Origin: JAKACU01 sp021821185
GTDB taxonomy: Bacteria > Bacillota > Bacilli > Alicyclobacillales > SLC66
Reading direction: 5' to 3'
Length of the DNA stretch: 30,284 nt
Assembly: GCA_027343965.1 (NCBI GenBank)
Contig: DAHWJX010000098.1
Location: forward strand, 1-30,284
This document shows, piece after piece, positions 14,175-20,299 of the stretch. A program made the position numbers and the translations under genes. Under the pieces are notes generated by a model, which was not told the origin of the DNA, searched no databases, and worked only from the letters and a program-made list of their open reading frames with translations. Within the stretch, counting starts at the first letter, position 1, and the number at the start of each line of letters is the position of its first letter.

Positions 14175-14370
14175 CAAAAGCGATGAAATAGTATATGTGG
14201 TTATGCAACATGGCGAGATCGTAGAATGAGGAACGCATGAAAATTTGCTCAAAGACAATGGGCTCTATGCTCGCATGGTTTGTATAGAACAAGAACAGCT
14301 CACATTTTATTTGCCAAAAGAAGCTGTCTCAGGTACGCTATCTTGTGGTGATCATCTTGAAGAGACATAG
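14164..14370 (+). pseudogene. 3' relic of an ABC exporter ATPase gene
   Basis: Reading on plus in the frame of 14203, the translation gives SDEIVYVVMQHGEIVE, a TGA stop (14227-14229), then GTHENLLKDNGLYARM and an IEQEQ tail, ending at TAG 14368. This is the C-terminal signature of ABC exporter nucleotide-binding domains (ADEI-V-HG-IVE-GTHEELL---G-YA-M). The stop takes the place of the residue between VE and GTH, and is one base from Arg CGA. Walker and signature motifs are gone. The relic overlaps the ECF promoter on the other strand and the start of the DUF1450 gene. Confidence 0.75.
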
Positions 14371-14599
14371 ACTCGAAGTTTGCACAGATAATTATGCCTT
14401 AGGCACCGAAGATGTCGTCACACAGTTGTTGCGCGAGTTTCCCGACATCGAAGTGGTACCTTGGCGTTGTGTTAGCTATTGTCATCAGTGTTTTCGTAAA
14501 CCTTTTGTGCTCTTTGATGGGACGGACTTAATTGATGCCCCTGATGCGCCCGCGCTACTCGTCATACTGCGCCAAAAACTTGCAAAAAAAACCACGTGA
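14345..14599 (+). CDS. DUF1450 family protein (YuzB-like)
   Basis: An 84-residue cytoplasmic protein. It matches the DUF1450 pattern: an EVCTDNYALGTEDVV start, then RCVSYCHQCFRKPFVLFDG and a final DAPDAPALLVIL helix. Cysteines are at 13, 42, 46 and 49, the spacing expected of the family, which has a thioredoxin-like or ferredoxin-like fold and may bind metal or act in redox; the function is unknown. The start is uncertain: GTG 14345, GTG 14348 or TTG 14357 all have weak ribosome sites. It stands alone in a decayed stretch and its first codons overlap the ABC exporter relic. Confidence 0.75.
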   Translation: MVIILKRHRLEVCTDNYALGTEDVVTQLLREFPDIEVVPWRCVSYCHQCFRKPFVLFDGTDLIDAPDAPALLVILRQKLAKKTT

Positions 14600-14610
14600 A
14601 AAAACAATAG

Positions 14611-14803
14611 TTACATGGTGGTTAGTCGCTCTAACCGCGTTTTGTATTCCGCTTTTGTCACGTCGCCCATCACGAATAGGTCCATAGCCTTTTAAAATAG
14701 CGTTCTCCTCTTCTAATTCACGGATTCGAGCTTTGAACTGTTTGCCATCGATAGCTGTTACAATTTGATTTTCTACACTAATTTCTTTGCGATCACTAAC
14801 TTA
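14611..14803 (-). pseudogene. Possible fragment of a large serine recombinase
   Basis: On the minus strand one frame reads KQFKARIRELEEENAILK, and after a frame change at about 14690 another reads AMDLFVMGDVTKAEYKTRLE before a TAA at 14611-14613. A coiled-coil helix followed by a (V/L)-M-DLF--GD(V/I)TK-EY--R---L segment is typical of the C-terminal region of large serine recombinases from phage and skin-type elements. Stops cut both frames upstream, so at best this is a remnant. The match is by pattern only. Confidence 0.35.
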
Positions 14804-14895
14804 TACTAGATCCAGTAATGAGCAGCGCTAATTTGCCCTTGATTGCCCACATCTGATTTGTTAAAGTGGTCAATTAATTTCCAATCAACGATACG

Positions 14896-14904
14896 TGTTA
14901 CAAT
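14896..14904 (+). promoter_or_regulatory. Extended -10 promoter of the small antitoxin-like gene
   Basis: TGtTACAAT at 14896-14904 is an extended -10 element with one change from TATAAT, 27 bp before the ATG at 14932. The ribosome site AAGGAGG lies between them. Confidence 0.55.
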
Positions 14905-14931
14905 GTGGGTGACCCGAAGGAGGCTGCCAAA

Positions 14932-15096
14932 ATGCTGAGAAGGCTTGAGGGTGAAAAAGCAGAACAGTTCAAAAAAATTATAAACGGTGACGAAACAACA
15001 GTTGTCCAGATCGGTCGAAATCGTTATGTGATTACTCGTTTGCCATTTCTAAACGAAGTGCAGTTCGACATTGAGTCTGATCCTGGATATTTCTGA
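14932..15096 (+). CDS. Small protein, probably a truncated antitoxin
   Basis: A 54-residue product from ATG 14932, with AAGGAGG eight bases upstream. It begins MLRRLEGEKAEQFKKIINGD, then TTVVQIGRNRYVITRLPF and ends FDIESDPGYF. The start and promoter look functional. The closing FDIESDP phrase resembles the middle of antitoxins whose C-terminal arm would continue after such an acidic DDP/SDP element, so the protein may have lost its toxin-binding tail. Immediately after the stop, in the same frame, a ParE/RelE-like sequence lacks its own start. I do not recognise a named family; antitoxin is an inference from context. Confidence 0.5.
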   Translation: MLRRLEGEKAEQFKKIINGDETTVVQIGRNRYVITRLPFLNEVQFDIESDPGYF

Positions 15097-15429
15097 GGGA
15101 CGCGTAGGGCTTTACGTACTATATCTAGCTTCACGAGCATACGATTCAGTGCACATGAAACCGCAGAGTACCGACTTCGATTATTTCGAACGGTCGAAAA
15201 TAAAATTATGTTGCTAAGTACAAGTATGCCATCAAGGGAAGAACAGTATCACGGAACGTACTTTGTGCTCGTGGATCGCTATAAGATATATTATAAATTG
15301 AGTGATGATGGAAAGACGGCTTATGTGCAAACCGCACGACAAACGAATCAACGGCAGGAAATGACGCGTCGTCGCAATGGATACAATCCCATCAAAAGGG
15401 ACTGTCCGAAGACAGCCCCGCACGGCTAG
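15097..15429 (+). pseudogene. ParE/RelE-like toxin remnant without start
   Basis: In the frame that follows the upstream stop codon, translation gives RRALRTISSFTSIRF, then HETAEYRLRLFRTVENKIML and, farther on, YHGTYFVLVDRYKIYYKLS and DDGKTAYVQTARQTNQ. The order (RAL-DI helix, ETAE---LF-TVE-KI helix, then Y-VLVD-YKIYYK and V-V-R-T-Q strands) is that of the ParE/RelE toxin fold. No ATG, GTG or TTG with a ribosome site precedes the first helix; the first in-frame ATG is at 15208, after half the domain. A deletion joining antitoxin and toxin would explain it. The toxin is probably inactive. Confidence 0.55.
15394..15419 (-). terminator. Terminator after the DUF2922 gene
   Basis: On the minus strand a stem of 8 paired bases with one mismatch (15411-15419 with 15398-15406) closes on a TTCG tetraloop and is followed by TTTT (15394-15397). 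It lies about 40 bp after the DUF2922 stop. The T-run is short. Confidence 0.45.
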
Positions 15430-15459
15430 ACAGCTAGTCGTCAGCTTGATGCGCCCTGC

Positions 15460-15678
15460 CTACTGCAACGTCACGACTGAGACGTCTGTGCTCGTTACCT
15501 TAGCTTGGACCTTTTTCACGATGCGCCCATTAGCGTAATTGAAAATATCCCCTGCCACAATGGCGTCCATCGCTTTGTTGACCGCAACTTGATCGATTGG
15601 AAGCTTAGGATTAGGTATCTGCAAATGCACCTGTTTGTTCAAACTGGTCAAGAACGTCAATTGAAGTACTTCCTTCAT
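15460..15678 (-). CDS. DUF2922 family protein
   Basis: A 72-residue protein. The pattern LQLTFLTSLNKQVHLQIPNP followed by a V-KAMDAIVAGDIF helix and a final strand TSTDVSVVTL fits DUF2922, a family of short proteins widespread in spore formers and usually encoded beside DUF1659, as here. The function is unknown. ATG 15678 has AAGGAGGGG upstream. It is the second gene of the pair. Confidence 0.78.
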   Translation of the reverse strand: MKEVLQLTFLTSLNKQVHLQIPNPKLPIDQVAVNKAMDAIVAGDIFNYANGRIVKKVQAKVTSTDVSVVTLQ

Positions 15679-15707
15679 GCAATCCCCTCCTTCAAAATCT
15701 AACTATC

Positions 15708-15944
15708 TTACACTGTGGTAGTTGTTGCATCAGGTTGAATGCCTACCGAATCCACTCGCCCCATGCTATACACACTATCGGTAAATAGTGGCGCCATAGC
15801 GCTTAAGATGGTGGAGATAGTATCATCCGTCGCCGTAACATCGACATGCTGATACACGCAATTCTTTAGCTTGGGTGTCCCTGCAGCCGTCGTGCCAATC
15901 TGCAATTGCACCAACAAATGACGATTGAGCGGTGTAACGACCAT
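15708..15944 (-). CDS. DUF1659 family protein
   Basis: A 78-residue protein. The N-terminal RHLLVQLQIGTTAAGTPKLK, then a strand with VYQHVDVTATDDTI and a helix ISTILSAMAPLF match DUF1659 (the family shows L-F-TG-D--GKP--K---Y-NI-P-AT---L). Function is unknown. ATG 15944 has a strong AAGGAGG nine bases upstream. The 5' leader (15963-16019) can fold into a nested stem structure just before this ribosome site. Confidence 0.75.
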   Translation of the reverse strand: MVVTPLNRHLLVQLQIGTTAAGTPKLKNCVYQHVDVTATDDTISTILSAMAPLFTDSVYSMGRVDSVGIQPDATTTTV

Positions 15945-15962
15945 AACCTAATTCCTCCTTTA

Positions 15963-16019
15963 GCAAGACGATCTACCGCATTCGCTGCCGGCAAAGCGAC
16001 TCAGGATTTTCGTCTTTGC
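15963..16019. other. Foldable intergenic element, unknown function
   Basis: GCAAGACGA at 15963-15971 pairs with TCGTCTTTGC at 16010-16019 with one bulged base, enclosing a second stem TCGCT (15982-15986) / AGCGA (15995-15999). Part of the 3' arm could instead pair with CAAAGCGA at 15992-15999, so two exclusive folds are possible. It lies between the DUF1659 start (minus) and the flippase start (plus) and could be the leader of either. I could not match it to a known riboswitch. Confidence 0.35.
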
Positions 16020-16101
16020 ACCTAGGAAAGTGCAGACAAACAACCATTTAGGGGATATACTTTCAGTCGATACACATGATGATTATTGTTGGAGGATATT
16101 C

Positions 16102-17442
16102 ATGGCCCTTTTTTGGAGAACGCTACGTACGATCTTTTATAAACTAGCCGTTTCGATCATTGCACTTTTATCTGGAATTATTGTTACACGTTATCTGTCT
16201 GTCGGTGAACGCGGTATTTATACAGAGACCACAACAGCATTACTTCTTGGTTCCAGTTATCTTGCCGGTTATGCGAATTTCTTCAATTATGGTATCAATC
16301 GTCTCAAATACGACAAACAAACTGTCTATGGAGTTCTCCTTCGCCAATATTTGCTCATTTGCAGCGGCTTGGCCATTTTACTTGCGCTTGCGTTATTTGG
16401 GATTCATTTTAATCCTGTCTTCTTGTATGCAGCTATGATCTTATTTACCTTGCCGTTTACGCTTTTTCTGGCCTTCTCCACAAAACTGGTCAATGCGCTG
16501 AATCAAATCGACCTGTTGAACCGACTTAATATGATGCAAAACTCGCTCATGTTTACTTTTGCCTTAGTCTTGTTCATCGCGGTGAAAGTATGGTGGCATG
16601 GAACTCACCCGCTGACGCTTTCCCTGACCTTACTCGGTTGGACAGTATCTTTTATGCTCGCCGCTATCATCGCCATGCGGGCTTCCTTGAAGATCGGAAA
16701 GGTTCATCTGCGCATCATAAAAAACGTGGAAATATCGCGAAGGCTGAACGATTATGGTCATAAGATCTCCCTGCAAAGCTTTTTGACGTTACTCAATTAC
16801 CGGGGCGATTTATTTTTTGTTGGACTTTTAGCTGGGTCGACTGCGCTTGAGCGCAATACGTCAGCGGGGTTATATGGCATTGCCGTATCGGCCTCTGAAG
16901 TGCTGTGGCAGGTATCCCAAAGCATCTCCCTGATGGTGTACTCACGCGTCGCAGCGGAGGAACGCGAACATTCGACCGCACTGACAGAAAAGACGTTTCG
17001 ATACATATTTTGGTCGCTCATGTTACTCGCCTTGGTGATGGCCACCTTGTCCTTTATGGTCCCAATCGTTTACGGAGCAAAGTACGAACGCTCCATACCA
17101 CCATTTAACATTCTTCTGATTGGAACAGCCGCATATGGAACAACAGGACTTTTAACGCAATATTTCACTGATCAATTGGGCAAAGTCAAATACCCTGTCT
17201 ATATGCAAGTGGCGAGCATCGCCACCAATGCGCTGATCTGCGTGTTGCTCATCCCGCATATCGGGCTTATCGGTGGCGCGATCGCATCTTCAAGTGCGTA
17301 TGTGGTCGCCTTGGTCATGTCTTTAGCGTATTTCCGTTATCACAGCAAACGGTCATTACGTCATCTCTTTGTCTTTACAAGAGACGACGTGCAAAGGTTG
17401 TCTGGCTTCTTATCGCGCGCGCGCCGCATCCACCAAAGCTGA
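16102..17442 (+). CDS. Oligosaccharide flippase (polysaccharide biosynthesis family)
   Basis: A 446-residue integral membrane protein with about 12-14 hydrophobic helices and few charged loops. The N-terminal pattern SGIIVTRYLSVGERGIY and the later SAGLYGIAVSASEVLW with VVPIVYGAKY-like elements belong to the MOP/Wzx group, which moves lipid-linked sugars across the membrane for surface polysaccharide. The frame opens at 16030, but ATG 16102 has GGAGGA five bases upstream and places the first helix normally. No glycosyltransferase genes are adjacent, so the substrate cannot be named. Its 3' end overlaps the convergent hydrolase gene by 33 bp. Confidence 0.8.
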   Translation: MALFWRTLRTIFYKLAVSIIALLSGIIVTRYLSVGERGIYTETTTALLLGSSYLAGYANFFNYGINRLKYDKQTVYGVLLRQYLLICSGLAILLALALFGIHFNPVFLYAAMILFTLPFTLFLAFSTKLVNALNQIDLLNRLNMMQNSLMFTFALVLFIAVKVWWHGTHPLTLSLTLLGWTVSFMLAAIIAMRASLKIGKVHLRIIKNVEISRRLNDYGHKISLQSFLTLLNYRGDLFFVGLLAGSTALERNTSAGLYGIAVSASEVLWQVSQSISLMVYSRVAAEEREHSTALTEKTFRYIFWSLMLLALVMATLSFMVPIVYGAKYERSIPPFNILLIGTAAYGTTGLLTQYFTDQLGKVKYPVYMQVASIATNALICVLLIPHIGLIGGAIASSSAYVVALVMSLAYFRYHSKRSLRHLFVFTRDDVQRLSGFLSRARRIHQS

Positions 17443-18126
17443 AAAAAGCGCCAACTGGCTTTCGTCATTACGCCAAAGATTCTCTGGGTGCCACTGAACG
17501 CCAATCACAAAAGGGTCTGTTTTTGATTCGATCGCTTCAATCACACCGTCTTTGCTGTGCGCGACAGCAACAAAGCCAGGTGCCACCTTTTTTATGGCCT
17601 GATGATGCCGCGTGTTGACGAGCATGTCGGTGACACCAAAAATTCGTGTCAACTGTGCGTTGTCTTTTAACATAACCGTATGTGCGGCGTAGCTGACGGG
17701 GCCTTTTTGACTATGTTGAATATCCGTACCAAGCTGCCGTGGCAAATCCTGATACAAAGTCCCTCCCAACGCTGCATTGATCACTTGAATACCGCGACAG
17801 ATTCCAAGCACAGGTTTTTTTGCCTGTAACGTTGCTTGAAGTAGATACACTTCCACGTTATCACGCAGTGGGCTGATCTCCCCGAGACCAGTATGGGGTT
17901 CCTCGCCGTAGATAAGCGGTGATAAGTCACCACCGCCAGTTAGTATCAATCCATCGATCAGTGCAACAATCTCATCAAGAGCGCTTAAATTTTTCGTAAA
18001 AGGCACAATTAAAGGAATACCACCGGCAGTATACACCGCATCGGTATAGTCCTCACCAAGATACAAACCTTGGCGGTCGCCTGCTTTATACTCGATATTT
18101 CCCGTCAGTCCAATGAAAGGTGCCAT
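17410..18126 (-). CDS. Class I glutamine amidotransferase-like hydrolase (peptidase C26, PuuD-like)
   Basis: A 238-residue cytosolic hydrolase. The nucleophile elbow GICRGIQVINAALGGTLYQDL carries the catalytic Cys, and QWHPEN near the C-terminus carries the catalytic His and Glu. The LILTGGGDLSPLIYGEEP segment and the final HHQAIKKVAPG pattern point to the gamma-glutamyl-GABA hydrolase/PuuD branch, which cleaves gamma-glutamyl amides. No other polyamine or GABA genes are in view, so the natural substrate is open. ATG 18126 is used; GGGAAG lies upstream. It probably belongs to the same transcript as the small membrane protein and permease, 63 bp away. Confidence 0.85.
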   Translation of the reverse strand: MAPFIGLTGNIEYKAGDRQGLYLGEDYTDAVYTAGGIPLIVPFTKNLSALDEIVALIDGLILTGGGDLSPLIYGEEPHTGLGEISPLRDNVEVYLLQATLQAKKPVLGICRGIQVINAALGGTLYQDLPRQLGTDIQHSQKGPVSYAAHTVMLKDNAQLTRIFGVTDMLVNTRHHQAIKKVAPGFVAVAHSKDGVIEAIESKTDPFVIGVQWHPENLWRNDESQLALFSALVDAARAR

Positions 18127-18189
18127 TTGTCTCGCCCGCTTCCCTTAGCGTTTCTAAACAATCGTATGCCACACGGTTTTTTTCTGCAA

Positions 18190-18474
18190 CTAAAGCAAGA
18201 AGAACACGGCGATCAGATAAATAACGGCAGGCAGGGCAAATAGCGCGTATAAAATGCCTGCTGTGACAGCATCCTTTTCTTTTGTGTCGTCAGGCGCACG
18301 AAAAGAGAGTAGTGAAGCTAAGATCAGCAACCAAATGAGCACAAAAGCACCGATTTCAAAGACGAAAAATGAGTGACCCACAAAGCGATAAATGACGCCA
18401 GTCCATAGCATATGACCAATCGCCATACCGTACATGATGAGGATGAGCAGTCGCAAGTTTCTCTCCTTGGCCAT
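18190..18474 (-). CDS. Small membrane protein coupled to the permease
   Basis: A 94-residue protein with three predicted membrane helices (about residues 8-28, 36-58 and 70-93) and a charged connecting stretch APDDTKEKD. Its ATG shares one base with the permease stop (TAATG), so translation is coupled. I do not recognise the family. In B. subtilis the comparable DUF318 permease YcgR is followed by YcgQ, a larger two-part protein; this one could be equivalent to only its membrane part, but I see no clear sequence similarity. Confidence 0.7.
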   Translation of the reverse strand: MAKERNLRLLILIMYGMAIGHMLWTGVIYRFVGHSFFVFEIGAFVLIWLLILASLLSFRAPDDTKEKDAVTAGILYALFALPAVIYLIAVFFLL

Positions 18475-19478
18475 TACACGAAACCCCCTGGAAGTATTCG
18501 ATTAACGGCGACCGCGAGCAAAAAGATCAGTACAATCGTTCCCGCCAATCCTATCACGACAGTCCGTTTACCAAACACACGTGGAAGTAGCAACAAGTTA
18601 CGAATATCCGCGGTTTGACCCATCAGCATAAACGCAAGCACCGCACCTGGAGAAAATAAACTTGTCAAACTTGCGGCAACAAATGCATCCGCTTCAGAAC
18701 ATAATGAAAGACTTGCGCCAAGAGCCATCAATAGCGGAATTGACCACAAAGAATGTTGTGTAAAGGCGGTTACCGCATGGATCGGCCAAATTCCTTGGGC
18801 GATCGCAGCTAGTAGAGCACTTGCGACAAAAAATGGACCGATCGCAAAGACTTCGGACGTGGTGTGGTCGGTGATCATCCGTAACAAGCGAAAACCACGA
18901 ACATCGTGATCATGCTCGACAGACACCGGAGTCACCCACACCTCAGTGAGAGAATCTTCATGAAGATGTACAAGAAATCCAGCCACAAGCGCAACGATAA
19001 GAGCTGAACCCGCGCGCAAGAATACCCAAGCGATACTTTGGTGAAAAGCAATATACGTGGAGATAAGCGCAAGTAAGTTAAGAGTAGGGGTACTTAGAAC
19101 AAAAGTGAAAGCGATCGATTCACCAACGCCCTTTCGGCGCAAAGTCCGGGCAACGGGGACAGCGCCACAATCACACACAGGCACAGCCAGCCCTAACAAC
19201 CCTGCCGTCGTACGACCAAGCCAGGTATCGGACAACAAACTGACGAGATAATCCGGTTTGACTGACCATTCAACCACCGAGGAAATGAAGGCACCGAGTA
19301 GAATGAAAGGGATACCTTCCCAAACGATACTTTGAAATAAAACGCGTACAGCGTTGGCATCGAGGAAATTTTGTAACCAGCCCACCTCATGCAACAAGAC
19401 GATGGACAAACTTAAACCAATCAGCAATAGGAGTATGAATGTACGCGTTTTAATCCCTGCTATGGCGCCATGCGTCAA
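18474..19478 (-). CDS. DUF318/ArsP_1 family permease (YcgR-like)
   Basis: A 334-residue membrane protein with about eight helices. The family hallmark VPVCDCGAVPVARTLRRKGV (Cys102 and Cys104) lies after helix three, and a related LCSEADAFVAASL repeat lies in the second half, as in UPF0718/ArsP_1 permeases. Some members export trivalent organoarsenicals using such cysteines; others have no known substrate. A His/Asp-rich loop (VEHDHDV) separates the halves. TTG 19478 has AAGGGG about ten bases upstream. An inverted repeat at 19501-19516 lies just before it and could be an operator. Confidence 0.85.
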   Translation of the reverse strand: MTHGAIAGIKTRTFILLLLIGLSLSIVLLHEVGWLQNFLDANAVRVLFQSIVWEGIPFILLGAFISSVVEWSVKPDYLVSLLSDTWLGRTTAGLLGLAVPVCDCGAVPVARTLRRKGVGESIAFTFVLSTPTLNLLALISTYIAFHQSIAWVFLRAGSALIVALVAGFLVHLHEDSLTEVWVTPVSVEHDHDVRGFRLLRMITDHTTSEVFAIGPFFVASALLAAIAQGIWPIHAVTAFTQHSLWSIPLLMALGASLSLCSEADAFVAASLTSLFSPGAVLAFMLMGQTADIRNLLLLPRVFGKRTVVIGLAGTIVLIFLLAVAVNRILPGGFV

Positions 19479-19500
19479 TCGTGATCCGCCCCTTCAAGTG

Positions 19501-19516
19501 CAAACAGCTATGTTTG
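19501..19516. promoter_or_regulatory. Inverted repeat upstream of the permease, candidate operator
   Basis: CAAACA (19501-19506), GCTA, TGTTTG (19511-19516) is a perfect 6-4-6 palindrome 23 bp before the permease start, where the promoter would lie. The size fits a dimeric repressor site; no regulator gene is adjacent. Confidence 0.4.
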
Positions 19517-19550
19517 TACACTGTATTCAGGGCTTGTTCGTATCATGCTC

Positions 19551-19585
19551 AAAATAAAAAGGCACTGACAAGGTCTCAGTACCTT
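19551..19585 (-). terminator. Terminator of the ndoA operon
   Basis: On the minus strand a 10-bp stem with one G-U pair (19576-19585 with 19559-19568), 7-base loop, then a T-rich tail (plus A-run 19551-19560). It begins a few bases after the ndoA stop. Confidence 0.8.
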
Positions 19586-19588
19586 TGC

Positions 19589-19939
19589 TCAAAAATCCAC
19601 CAAACCTAAGCTAATTTGCAAGGCTTCATTTACTTGTATCATGCGATCTTCATCCAAATGCGTAATTTTTTGCGTCAACCGCTGCTTATCAATCGTGCGA
19701 ATCTGTTCTAACAAAACCACGGAATCCCGCTCAAGTCCATATTCGGACGCGGGAATTTCGACATGGGTTGGCAACTTCGCCTTTTGAATTTGTGCGGTGA
19801 TAGCGGCTACGATAACCGTTGGACTAAAGCGATTACCGATATTATTTTGCAAGATGATCACTGGGCGAAATCCACCTTGCTCAGATCCCACCACGGGCGA
19901 CAAATCCGCATAGTAAATGTCACCGCGCTTGACGTTCAT
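19589..19939 (-). CDS. ndoA: mRNA interferase toxin NdoA (EndoA, MazF family)
   Basis: A 116-residue endoribonuclease. It starts MNVKRGDIYYADLSPVVGSE and keeps QGGFRPVIILQNNIGN, SPTVIVAAITAQIQKAKLPT and LLEQIRTIDKQRLTQKI, nearly the same as B. subtilis NdoA, which cuts single-stranded RNA at UACAU. The residues for substrate binding (the R in GGFRP) and catalysis (T in AAIT) are present, so it should be active. ATG 19939 has GGAGG six bases upstream; that ribosome site overlaps the stop of the antitoxin gene. Expression is coupled to the antitoxin, as in B. subtilis. Confidence 0.95.
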   Translation of the reverse strand: MNVKRGDIYYADLSPVVGSEQGGFRPVIILQNNIGNRFSPTVIVAAITAQIQKAKLPTHVEIPASEYGLERDSVVLLEQIRTIDKQRLTQKITHLDEDRMIQVNEALQISLGLVDF

Positions 19940-19941
19940 CG

Positions 19942-20214
19942 TCAACCTCCGCTCGCAAGCCGCCGAGCGATCTGATCCGCTTCACTTTCCGCGGGAAACG
20001 CCTCAGCGGCCAAGTGTAAATTAAGCGGTGCCATCTCTACATAGCCTTGCTGCAGCCACTCACGAATACGTTCTCGTTTACGTTGCTGAACATACATCAT
20101 CGTAGCCTGCCGAATGACGTTACTCCTTGAATCGCGATCTTTTGCGACGAGTCCATCTACCTCTTCGAGCAGGCAGGGGGGCATACTCACCGCAATCCGC
20201 CTCGACTTTGACAA
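19942..20214 (-). CDS. ndoAI: Antitoxin NdoAI (EndoAI, ribbon-helix-helix)
   Basis: A 90-residue antitoxin. It begins SKSRRIAVSMPPCLLEEVDG, a ribbon-helix-helix DNA-binding domain with the SRSNVIRQA turn, and ends in a flexible acidic arm that would bind NdoA. It neutralises the toxin and probably autoregulates. TTG 20214 is chosen because AAGGAGG is seven bases upstream. The gene follows alr as in B. subtilis and may also have its own promoter (a TATACT -10 at 20250-20255). Confidence 0.9.
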   Translation of the reverse strand: MSKSRRIAVSMPPCLLEEVDGLVAKDRDSRSNVIRQATMMYVQQRKRERIREWLQQGYVEMAPLNLHLAAEAFPAESEADQIARRLASGG

Positions 20215-20249
20215 AGTGGATCCTCCTTACACCGCGCAAGTCCAATTCT

Positions 20250-20255
20250 AGTATA
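20250..20255 (-). promoter_or_regulatory. Possible -10 element before ndoAI
   Basis: TATACT on the minus strand (AGTATA at 20250-20255 on plus) lies 36 bp before the ndoAI start in the alr-ndoAI gap. No good -35 hexamer is visible. Confidence 0.3.
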
Positions 20256-20299
20256 CCGCACTTTACGAAGTCACATCCACTTCTTTGCAACCTTGTCGA

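Larger units (their letters stand above)
14600..14931. other. Gene-poor stretch with remnants
   Basis: Between the DUF1450 gene and the next small gene there is no intact coding frame. The stretch holds the possible recombinase fragment (14611-14803), a small hairpin GGTTAG/CTAACC near 14619-14635 and the promoter of the next gene at 14896-14904. Nothing else is recognisable. Confidence 0.6.

Noticed and set aside
15963..16019. c-di-GMP or other known riboswitch
   Set aside because: Some short motifs (GGCAAAG, GGTAG) recall c-di-GMP-I aptamers, but their order and the three-helix architecture do not fit on either strand.
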